From positions 1 through 48,954 of the forward strand of contig NZ_FUWU01000022.1 in assembly GCF_900167415.1 (NCBI RefSeq): a stretch of DNA of 48,954 nt. The letters are read 5' to 3'. The DNA is from Fibrobacter intestinalis. Its GTDB lineage: Bacteria > Fibrobacterota > Fibrobacteria > Fibrobacterales > Fibrobacteraceae. This document shows positions 42,813 through 48,954 of the stretch, piece by piece. The position numbers and the translations under genes are program-made. How positions within the stretch are numbered: the stretch's first letter is position 1; each line of letters opens with the position of its first letter. The notes beneath the pieces were generated by a model. It was given only the letters and a program-made list of their open reading frames with translations. It made no database searches and had not been told where the DNA came from.

Positions 42813-43628
42813 CTAGTTCACTTTGGCAAAGCTGTCGAGAACCGCTTTGTGCACCTTTCCATTTGTCGCCACGGCGCTGTAACCTTCATAAATTGAATGC
42901 AGCGGTTTTCCCCCGTCGTCAAACAAGTCGGTTTCACCGTTCAAAAGGGAGAAGCTCCCGCCCGCTTCGGACAAAAGAAGCGGAAAAGCCGCGATATCCC
43001 AAAGCGACACGATCGGATCCACCATCGCTTCGGCGCGACCTGTCGCCACCAGATAGTACCCGTAACAATCTCCCCAGCCGCGGTAAAGTGCCGAAGTGCG
43101 CCGGTATTTTTCAAACTCTGCAGATAGTCCCCTATCGTCAAAGGTATTCACCGTCCCCGAAAGCACTAGAGACTTGTCCATTTTCGCAACGTCTGAAACC
43201 TGCACTCGGATTTCTCCTAAAAAGGCTCCCCCGTTTTTTACCGCATGAAGCCGTTTTTTTTGTGCGGGCAAATTGACAATGCTCACGAGCGGTTCATTTT
43301 TTTTATATAAGCCTATCAGAGTTCCAAAAAGGGGAACGCCTCGGATAAAAGATTTCGTTCCATCGATAGGATCGAATATCCACTTGCATTCCGCATCGGG
43401 ATTTTCGATTCCAAACTCTTCGCCGATAACGCCAAATTCAGGGGTTTCTTGAGCAAAGACTTGCCGGAGAACTTCTTCGGCTCCTTTGTCCGCAATAGTC
43501 ACCGGAGTATTGTCCGGTTTCCACTCTACCGCCAGATTGGAATCAAAATGCGAAAGGATGATGCGTTCAGCAAGCGTGACCGCTCGAATGGCGACTTTTT
43601 CCAGCTCTTTCAACTCTGCGGTTTGCAT
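42813..43628 (-). CDS. hisN: Inositol monophosphatase-family phosphatase, likely histidinol-phosphatase
   Basis: A 271-residue metal-dependent phosphatase: GEEFG (metal Glu), WIFDPIDGTKSF (DPIDGT metal site) and the C-terminal DPIVSLWDIAA are the three family motifs. The family also covers inositol and PAP phosphatases, but the gene lies four bases after hisC on the same strand, so histidinol-phosphatase (the HisN type that dephosphorylates L-histidinol phosphate) is the best reading. ATG 43628 (MQTAELK) is chosen; the frame is open further upstream inside hisC. Confidence 0.85.
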   Translation of the reverse strand: MQTAELKELEKVAIRAVTLAERIILSHFDSNLAVEWKPDNTPVTIADKGAEEVLRQVFAQETPEFGVIGEEFGIENPDAECKWIFDPIDGTKSFIRGVPLFGTLIGLYKKNEPLVSIVNLPAQKKRLHAVKNGGAFLGEIRVQVSDVAKMDKSLVLSGTVNTFDDRGLSAEFEKYRRTSALYRGWGDCYGYYLVATGRAEAMVDPIVSLWDIAAFPLLLSEAGGSFSLLNGETDLFDDGGKPLHSIYEGYSAVATNGKVHKAVLDSFAKVN

Positions 43629-43632
43629 AAAA

Positions 43633-44721
43633 TTACAGAGCCTTCCATTTTTGAACCAGGTCCACAAAAAGCTGGTTTTCTTTGGGCTTGCCGATGGTCA
43701 CCCGAATCCATTCCGGCAAGGAAAAGCTTTTCAAATGACGGACGATCATGCCGTTCCGCTCCAGATATTCCACCAGTTCCTTGCACTTTTCGCCGATTTT
43801 AATGCACAGGAAATTGGCCTGCGTCGGCAAAACGACAAATCCGAGTTTTTCCAAATGGCTGGTCAAGAATGCTTTTCCCGCTTCGGTCACTTCTAAGGAA
43901 TGCCGAATATGCTCGTCGTCCAACAAAGCGGCTTCTGCGGCGGCCTGCGCCGCGATATTCACGTTGAAAGCCGGTTTCACTTTCCAGATTGCCGCGCTGA
44001 CTTCCGGACTGGCAAATGCGAAGCCGATCCGAATTCCCGCAAGGCCATAAATTTTGCTGAAAGTTCTGTTCAAAATCAAATTGGGATGGGATTCCATCTG
44101 GGAAATCAAATTCGGGAAATCCGCGGCGGTTGCAAAATCCAGATAGGCTTCGTCCAAAAAGACAAGAATATCTCGAGGAAGCTTTGCCAAAAAATCGAGT
44201 AGTTCCTTTTCGCTGTAATAAAAGCCGGTGGGATTATTGGGATTGCAGATAAAAACCATTCGGGTTTTAGGCGTAAGTGCTTGAAGATAGGCGTTTAACG
44301 ACGGGCGTTCTGGGGACTGGGAAACCGAAACGTATTTGGCACCATAAAGAATCGCTGTCGCCCGATAAACGGAAAAAGTCGTCGAAATTCCTAGACATTC
44401 GTCGCCGGGTTGCAAAAACGCTTTCCCCACCATATCGATGATTTCATCCGAGCCGTTTCCCAAAACGATTTGGTTTTTGGGAACTCCAAACTTGGCGGCA
44501 ATCGCTGAAATCAAGTGGGGCGCATTTCCTCTTGGATACAAATGCAAAGACGACGCCATTTCACAAAAAGCCTTTTGCGCTTTCGGGGACGGGCCCAACG
44601 GATTCTCGTTGGACGCCAGCTTCACCGCGCTTTGCAAACCGTATTGTTCACAAATTTCTTCTATGGATTTTCCGGGTACATAGTCAGAAATGTTTTTCAA
44701 TTCAGGACGAGTTTCAATCAT
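43633..44721 (-). CDS. hisC: Histidinol-phosphate aminotransferase
   Basis: HisC (362 residues), a class I/II PLP aminotransferase that converts imidazole-acetol phosphate to histidinol phosphate. PLP lysine in RTFSKIYGLAGIRIGF; KLASNENPLGPSPKA, NGSDEIIDM and ICNPNNPTG are family signatures. ATG 44721 (MIETRPEL) follows GAGGA by five bases; an in-frame TTG six codons earlier is rejected. Its product is the substrate of the downstream phosphatase, so the pair carries out two consecutive steps of histidine synthesis. The GH9 gene ends 19 bases upstream. Confidence 0.93.
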   Translation of the reverse strand: MIETRPELKNISDYVPGKSIEEICEQYGLQSAVKLASNENPLGPSPKAQKAFCEMASSLHLYPRGNAPHLISAIAAKFGVPKNQIVLGNGSDEIIDMVGKAFLQPGDECLGISTTFSVYRATAILYGAKYVSVSQSPERPSLNAYLQALTPKTRMVFICNPNNPTGFYYSEKELLDFLAKLPRDILVFLDEAYLDFATAADFPNLISQMESHPNLILNRTFSKIYGLAGIRIGFAFASPEVSAAIWKVKPAFNVNIAAQAAAEAALLDDEHIRHSLEVTEAGKAFLTSHLEKLGFVVLPTQANFLCIKIGEKCKELVEYLERNGMIVRHLKSFSLPEWIRVTIGKPKENQLFVDLVQKWKAL

Positions 44722-44740
44722 AAAATCCTCGGTCAGCAAT

Positions 44741-46450
44741 TTAGAAATTCTTGTCGTATATCGCTTGCAAAGCTGCCGTTAAATAGGCCAAAGGAGCGTT
44801 CCAATTAATGGCGACTTCATTGGTTGCGTAGCTGCAATCATCGTCCAAGTAAGCCAAAGCGGGCAAATCCGCCGAAGCGTAATTCGGGCATTTCCAGTGT
44901 TCCTTTCCCGTGAGGTCAATATCCTGTTTGCCCAAGTGCGGGCCGCCGACAAGCATTCCCGGTATAGGTTCATCCACAAAATCCGCTTCGCTAATTCGAT
45001 GGTGCGGATTTTTGGGGCTTCGGTAACCGAATCCCGTTACATAAGTGATGTTCAGCGGATTTCTGCCCAAAAGATAGTCCAGAGTTTGCTGCGCCGCGTT
45101 CAAATAATTTTTGTCTTTGGTCAATAGGAACGCCTGCAAAAGAAGAATGCCATTATTGGCTACCGCGCTGTTGCTGCCCCAGTTCCAATTCCACGAGTGC
45201 ATCGGCAAACGGTACGCGCTGGAATCGCCGATGGCGCAAAGGGAATTCGCTTCTTCTAAAAGAATGGTCCTCGCCGACGAAGAAAGTTCCTTTCCGAATA
45301 AATTCGGATTTTCCGCAACTCGGAAAACGGAAAGCATGTTCAAGTCTCCCCACCAGGCTCCATTCCGCGTAAACGGATTTTCTTTCAAATCGTCCAAATA
45401 CGTCTGTTTTGCCGTCGCCAGATACAATTCGGCACTGGCAAAACGGAATTCATCGCGACCGTCTTCGTCTTTAGGCATATAGCTGCCGGTGTTTACATTC
45501 GCTGGTTGTTTGTAAAATTCCTGAGGATTCTTTTTTGCCCATGCATATGCTTTTTCCGCCGCTTGCCGCGCTTTTTGGCTAAACGCCAAATCAAACGGAG
45601 CGTAGATGACGCTGGCCAAAGCCATTACTCCTGCAAAATTTAAAGAGGCGGTTACATTTTTGATGATGGCGTATCGCTTCGCAGTATCTTTGTCGGGCAT
45701 GACGGATCCGCTAAATTTTAAAGTCGTTACTTTGTGATAAACACCGCCGTCTTCGGCTTGCATGGAGAGCATCCAATCCAAATTGTAGCGAATCTCTTCC
45801 AGCAAAAGGGGCCACTTTTTTTGATGCCTAGGAATATTCCAGGAAAGCGTATCCATATAATGAGGAAACTGCCGATACAATTCCAAAAGAGTCCATACGG
45901 TGATTCCCGAATTGACGACATATTTGCCGTAATCGCCCGCATCATACCAGCCGCAACGGGAAGAAATCGTTCGACCGGCACCTTTGCCACCTGTTTCGGC
46001 ATCCGTCCCATAAATAACCACCTTGTTGTCATGATGCCCAGCCGCTCTTGCCCATTTTCCGGCATACTCGGCTTCTAACGCCATTCCCGAACGTTGAAAA
46101 TAGAACCACTTCAATGCCGCTTTGGAAATTTCCTCGTAGGGTTTCTTTGCTATTACAAGAGGATTTCCAACAAATTCACCACCGCGATAAAGTCGATAGG
46201 TTCCAGGAATTTTGATGGAGGAAATATCAAAAACCTGAGTTTCTTCACCGCTGTATTCCCAATCCCAGACAAGGGGCGCGTCCAATTTTAAAACCCGCTT
46301 TCCCTGTAAATCATACACTTCCAACGGGTTGGCGTCGTTTCCAGGAATCACAATTTGTTTTTGGGCTTCTGGGGTATAACCTAATTGATTAAAAAGCGGA
46401 GCCGCCGTAGCGAACGAGAAAAAAATCCATGGGAATAAACAGGCTTTCAT
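44741..46450 (-). CDS. GH9 endoglucanase with N-terminal Ig-like domain
   Basis: A 569-residue secreted cellulase. Signal peptide to about residue 17 (FATAA), then the CelD_N-type Ig-like domain (residues ~20-100, FNQLGYTPEAQKQIVI...GTYRLYRGG) and the GH9 (alpha/alpha)6 barrel. Catalytic Asp pair in CGWYDAGDYGKYVVNSG; later signatures are TGFGYRSPKNPHHR and the catalytic Glu in YATNEVAINWNAPL. No CBM or sorting tail is present, unlike the GH74 and PL11 enzymes here, so its export route differs. ATG 46450 lies six bases after TATATT without a ribosome site. hisC follows closely, and the two may share a transcript by chance. Confidence 0.93.
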   Translation of the reverse strand: MKACLFPWIFFSFATAAPLFNQLGYTPEAQKQIVIPGNDANPLEVYDLQGKRVLKLDAPLVWDWEYSGEETQVFDISSIKIPGTYRLYRGGEFVGNPLVIAKKPYEEISKAALKWFYFQRSGMALEAEYAGKWARAAGHHDNKVVIYGTDAETGGKGAGRTISSRCGWYDAGDYGKYVVNSGITVWTLLELYRQFPHYMDTLSWNIPRHQKKWPLLLEEIRYNLDWMLSMQAEDGGVYHKVTTLKFSGSVMPDKDTAKRYAIIKNVTASLNFAGVMALASVIYAPFDLAFSQKARQAAEKAYAWAKKNPQEFYKQPANVNTGSYMPKDEDGRDEFRFASAELYLATAKQTYLDDLKENPFTRNGAWWGDLNMLSVFRVAENPNLFGKELSSSARTILLEEANSLCAIGDSSAYRLPMHSWNWNWGSNSAVANNGILLLQAFLLTKDKNYLNAAQQTLDYLLGRNPLNITYVTGFGYRSPKNPHHRISEADFVDEPIPGMLVGGPHLGKQDIDLTGKEHWKCPNYASADLPALAYLDDDCSYATNEVAINWNAPLAYLTAALQAIYDKNF

Positions 46451-46456
46451 ATTTTG

Positions 46457-46462
46457 AATATA
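46457..46462 (-). promoter_or_regulatory. -10 hexamer of GH9 gene (leaderless start)
   Basis: TATATT on the minus strand followed by CAAAAT and the ATG; no Shine-Dalgarno. Confidence 0.5.
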
Positions 46463-46727
46463 ATTATTGGGATTCTGTCCATTTTTTAAATTCCGCGCGA
46501 AATGGATACAAATGCGAACTTTTTTTGCGAAAAGAGCTCTTGCCATCCCCATTCTTCTCCATTATTTTTCTTGCGTCAATTTCTCAGGCAGAAATTGCTT
46601 ACTCGGCAAATAAAGAAACTCGAAGTCTTGAATCCCTTCTATCGGCCAAGAACTCCCCCGCTTCCTCAATATCGCCGAAATCAAAAGTTGCTCGCTAGCG
46701 AACTCACTCAGCATTTTTACAGAAAAA
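46463..46727. other. Intergenic region between ilvC and GH9 gene
   Basis: Apart from the GH9 promoter at its left end and the ilvC terminator at its right end I see no gene, repeat or hairpin here. Confidence 0.5.
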
Positions 46728-46748
46728 GGCTCCGACAAAATCGGAGCC
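46728..46748 (-). terminator. Terminator of ilvC
   Basis: GGCTCCGA (46728-46735) and TCGGAGCC (46741-46748) form a perfect 8-bp stem; read leftwards it is followed by TTTTTCTG. It is 31 bases after the ilvC stop. Confidence 0.9.
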
Positions 46749-46779
46749 TTTCCCAAGGAGATGTTCTAGTGAAACGAAG

Positions 46780-48264
46780 TTACTTGGTCGCCACAGCGAT
46801 TTTCGCCATTCCGGTCATGCGTTCGCGAAGCCATGCGCCGATGATTTCGGTCGGATGCTGGCGAATCGCCTTGTTCACTTCGATAAGTCTTTCATTATCC
46901 ACGCCTGTATCCTTGCCTGCACCATAGACTTCACCCAAGTCTTCCTTGGTGATCTGTTTCATAAAGTCTTGGAGCAGAGGAATGCAACGATTGGCAAAGA
47001 GGTAGCAGCCGTATTCGGCGGTATCGCTAATGACGCGGTTCATTTCATAGAGCTTCTTGCGCGCGATAAGGTTTGCAATCAGCGGAATTTCATGAAGCGT
47101 TTCATAGTAGGCACTCATCGGCTTCATGCCAGATGCGGTCATTGTTTCAAACGCCAGTTCAGAACCAGCCTTAATCATTGCGACCATCAAGACGCCGCGA
47201 TCGAAGTATTCCTGTTCCGTAATTTTAGCATCGGAAGCCGCTGTTTTTTCAAAAGCGGTATTGCCGGTGTCTTCACGCCACTGGAGCAAATCCTTGTCGC
47301 CCGCTTCCCAGTCTTTCATCATCGTCGAAGAGAACTCGCCCGAAATGATGTCGTCCTGATGACGGCGATAAAGATCTTTCATGATCTTCTTGAGTTCCAC
47401 GGAAAGCTCGTAGGCACGGATCTTTGCCGGATTGGAAAGGCGATCCATCATATTGGTAATGCCACCGTGCTTCAAAGCCTCGGAAACGGTTTCCCAGCCG
47501 TACTGGAGAAGCTTGGCCGCATACGCCGGTTCAATGCCTTCAGAAACCATCTTGTCGAAACCGAGAAGGGTACCAGTCTGCAGCATTCCGCAAAGAATCG
47601 TCTGCTCGCCCATCAGGTCGGACTTGACTTCGGCGATAAAGGAGCTTTCGAGAACTCCCGCCCTATCCGCATGAAGGCCTGCGGCATAAGCCTTGGCATA
47701 ATCCCAGCCCTTTCCTTCCGGATCGTGATCCGCCTGGACGGCAATCAGACAGGGCATACCGAAACCGCGGACATATTCTGCACGGACTTCGGAACCCGGC
47801 CCCTTCGGCGCGCACATGATAACCGTGATGTCGTCGCGAATCTGCTGGCCTTCTTCGATGATATTGAAACCGTGACTGTAAGAAAGGACGGCACCCTTTT
47901 TCATGAGCGGCATGATTTGCGGAATCACATTATGGTGCTGCTTGTCCGGTGTGAGGTTCAAAACGAGGTCGGCACTCGGAATCAATTCCTGATAAGTTCC
48001 CACCTTGAAACCGTTTTCCGTCGCATTCTTGAAAGAAGCGCGCTTTTCCTGAATCGCCGCTTCGCGGAGGGCGAAAGAAACATCAAGACCGCTGTCGCGA
48101 AGATCAAGTCCCTGATGAAGCCCCTGTGCACCACAGCCGATAATGACAATCTTTTTTCCCTGAAGAGCTTCGGTTCCGCGAGAGAATTCCGATGCTTCCA
48201 TAAAACGGCAATGACCCAATTCCTCGATCTTGGAACGGAGAGGAAGTGTATTGAAGTAGTTCAT
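46780..48264 (-). CDS. ilvC: Ketol-acid reductoisomerase (class II)
   Basis: IlvC (494 residues, the long class II form as in E. coli) converts acetolactate or acetohydroxybutyrate to the dihydroxy acids of valine, isoleucine and leucine synthesis, using NADPH and Mg2+. The Rossmann motif is [26 protein letters not shown]-like [15 protein letters not shown] and [16 protein letters not shown] follow, then two knotted helical domains. ATG 48264 ([12 protein letters not shown]) follows GAGGT; the frame is open 35 codons further upstream, but that segment is promoter. An 8-11-8 dyad around a TACATTTG box precedes it. Confidence 0.95.
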   Translation of the reverse strand: MNYFNTLPLRSKIEELGHCRFMEASEFSRGTEALQGKKIVIIGCGAQGLHQGLDLRDSGLDVSFALREAAIQEKRASFKNATENGFKVGTYQELIPSADLVLNLTPDKQHHNVIPQIMPLMKKGAVLSYSHGFNIIEEGQQIRDDITVIMCAPKGPGSEVRAEYVRGFGMPCLIAVQADHDPEGKGWDYAKAYAAGLHADRAGVLESSFIAEVKSDLMGEQTILCGMLQTGTLLGFDKMVSEGIEPAYAAKLLQYGWETVSEALKHGGITNMMDRLSNPAKIRAYELSVELKKIMKDLYRRHQDDIISGEFSSTMMKDWEAGDKDLLQWREDTGNTAFEKTAASDAKITEQEYFDRGVLMVAMIKAGSELAFETMTASGMKPMSAYYETLHEIPLIANLIARKKLYEMNRVISDTAEYGCYLFANRCIPLLQDFMKQITKEDLGEVYGAGKDTGVDNERLIEVNKAIRQHPTEIIGAWLRERMTGMAKIAVATK

Positions 48265-48282
48265 TTTATTACCTCTAAAGTG

Positions 48283-48309
48283 TTTGCTACCGAGGACAAA
48301 TGTAGCAAA
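48283..48309 (-). promoter_or_regulatory. Inverted repeat over a putative ilvC promoter
   Basis: TTTGCTAC (48283-48290) and GTAGCAAA (48302-48309) form a perfect dyad with 11-bp spacer. On the minus strand it contains TACATTTG, which fits TAnnTTTG. It could be an operator or an mRNA hairpin 19 bases upstream of the start codon. Confidence 0.45.
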
Positions 48310-48374
48310 TCCCGCTGAAAATTTCAGGATTCGAAAAGAAAAGGAGGAAGGAAACGCCGAAGAATCCAAGGAAA

Positions 48375-48390
48375 GGCGCCTTCATGGCGC
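48375..48390 (-). terminator. Hairpin at the end of the second LamG gene
   Basis: Read leftwards, GCGCC (overlapping the last codons and stop) pairs with GGCGC across ATGAA, followed by CTTTCCTT. The U-tract is poor, so it is a weak terminator candidate. Confidence 0.4.
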
Positions 48391-48954
48391 AGAAAGAACG
48401 ATTTCGGGGACGGGCCAGCGGATTAAAGGATTCTGGTTCCGGTAGGTCGCCCGAATCCAAGCGGCGGAACGCGTGTTGCGGCTCACATGAAATTCGTCTA
48501 TCACACCTTTAAAATAATGGGTGACCAGATCCGTCGGGTCGTCCGCCGGGTAAATCAACTTGCCGATGGCAAAAAGGCTGTCGGTGGAACGCGTCGCCGT
48601 GCTGCTGCCTATCCGCGGCGAAGAGGAAGCGACTTCCCCATTCACATAGAGCACGGCGCCGTTCGAATCCTGAACAACGGCGAGATGTGTCCATTCTTCG
48701 AACGCTTCGGAAGAGTCCATATACCAGTATCTTGCGGAATTGCTGGAGGAATCCAGAATCTCGTCGGTGAAGATTTCGTACAGCCAGCTGGACTCGTTTG
48801 TTCCCGCCAAATACATCAAGTGATATTGAGAAGCTCCCTTTCCAAAAACAACGCGCGAACGGTCCAGCCCTTCCATTTTAACCCAGACGGAAAAAGTGAC
48901 CGAAGTCTGGAGAGTCAAATCCAAAGCGCCGGTCGCCGAATTCGGAATGGTCAC
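48382..48954 (-). CDS. LamG-domain protein, C-terminal part (cut by window edge)
   Basis: The last 190 residues of a protein whose start lies beyond the window. They form a LamG (concanavalin-like) domain almost the same as that of the lipoprotein at 5497-7170: the first 81 residues are encoded by identical DNA, after which the two differ (for example SSPRIGSSTATRSTDSLFAIGK against SSPRIGTSTTVRTTDSLFVIGK, written in part). The C-terminus ends WPVPEIVLSAP instead of WPVPEFID. It is probably another surface lipoprotein of the same family. It lies upstream of ilvC on the same strand. Confidence 0.85.
   Translation of the reverse strand: MTIPNSATGALDLTLQTSVTFSVWVKMEGLDRSRVVFGKGASQYHLMYLAGTNESSWLYEIFTDEILDSSSNSARYWYMDSSEAFEEWTHLAVVQDSNGAVLYVNGEVASSSPRIGSSTATRSTDSLFAIGKLIYPADDPTDLVTHYFKGVIDEFHVSRNTRSAAWIRATYRNQNPLIRWPVPEIVLSAP
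48713..48954 (-). repeat. Inverted long identical repeat, copy 2 (within LamG gene)
   Basis: Reverse complement of 6607-6848 without a single difference; runs to the window edge, so the repeat may be longer. Confidence 0.95.

Noticed and set aside
48265-48369. N-terminal extension of ilvC
   Set aside because: The extension covers the promoter dyad and has no ribosome site; the [12 protein letters not shown] start matches the family and follows GAGGT.

Overview
The window looks like a chromosome segment of a fibre-degrading gut bacterium of the Fibrobacter type (phylum Fibrobacterota). The reasons are secreted enzymes for pectin, xyloglucan and cellulose, C-terminal tails resembling type IX secretion sorting domains, serine-rich linkers, and promoters with TAnnTTTG-like -10 boxes as in the wider FCB group. 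This is inference from gene content; no marker gene such as 16S rRNA is present.

Layout. 0-5.4 kb: a lipoprotein, then leftward trpB-trpA, preceded by an apparent trp leader peptide and attenuator, and divergent mnmG. 5.5-13.4 kb: a LamG lipoprotein followed by a rhamnogalacturonan (pectin) cluster of one PL11 lyase and two CE12 acetylesterases, all three carrying the same CBM35/6-like module. 13.4-14.6 kb: a non-coding island built from several repeat families. 14.6-20.2 kb: glyA, a secreted endonuclease I and mfd. 20.3-32.3 kb: an accessory region with a tandem AAA+ ATPase, a WYL-domain regulator, two AAA_14/DUF4143 ATPases, an alpha/beta-hydrolase, a SLOG (DprA-like) protein, a 5'-truncated Fic domain, unknown proteins and several frameshifted genes. 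32.4-49 kb: mostly core genes (a Cys-rich protein with dapA, leuCD, ruvAB, xerD between two identical tRNA-Lys genes, hisC-hisN, ilvC) plus a GH74 xyloglucanase and a GH9 glucanase. The right edge cuts a second LamG gene; 242 bp of it are identical, in inverse orientation, to the LamG gene at 5.5-7.2 kb.

The most interesting signal is in the accessory region. Six sites of a 19-bp dyad (approximate consensus TGCGWCANTATTTGTCGCA) each lie 34-53 nt upstream of a start codon. In four of them the half-site TTGTCR is exactly 11 nt upstream of a TATATT/TATTTT -10 hexamer. That is the geometry of promoters driven by the mycobacterial WYL activator PafBC (TTGTCR, 11 nt, TAnnnT), and a WYL regulator is encoded here. 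I infer a WYL-controlled, possibly DNA-damage-responsive, accessory regulon.

Two other signals recur. First, seven start codons lie only 6-7 nt downstream of a -10 hexamer and lack a Shine-Dalgarno sequence, which suggests leaderless mRNAs (trp leader, both DUF4143 ATPases, dapA, ruvA, xerD, GH9). Second, trpBA seems to be controlled by classical ribosome-mediated attenuation: a 14-residue leader peptide with tandem Trp codons and three competing RNA helices. All structures and sites were found by eye; no folding or database search was run.
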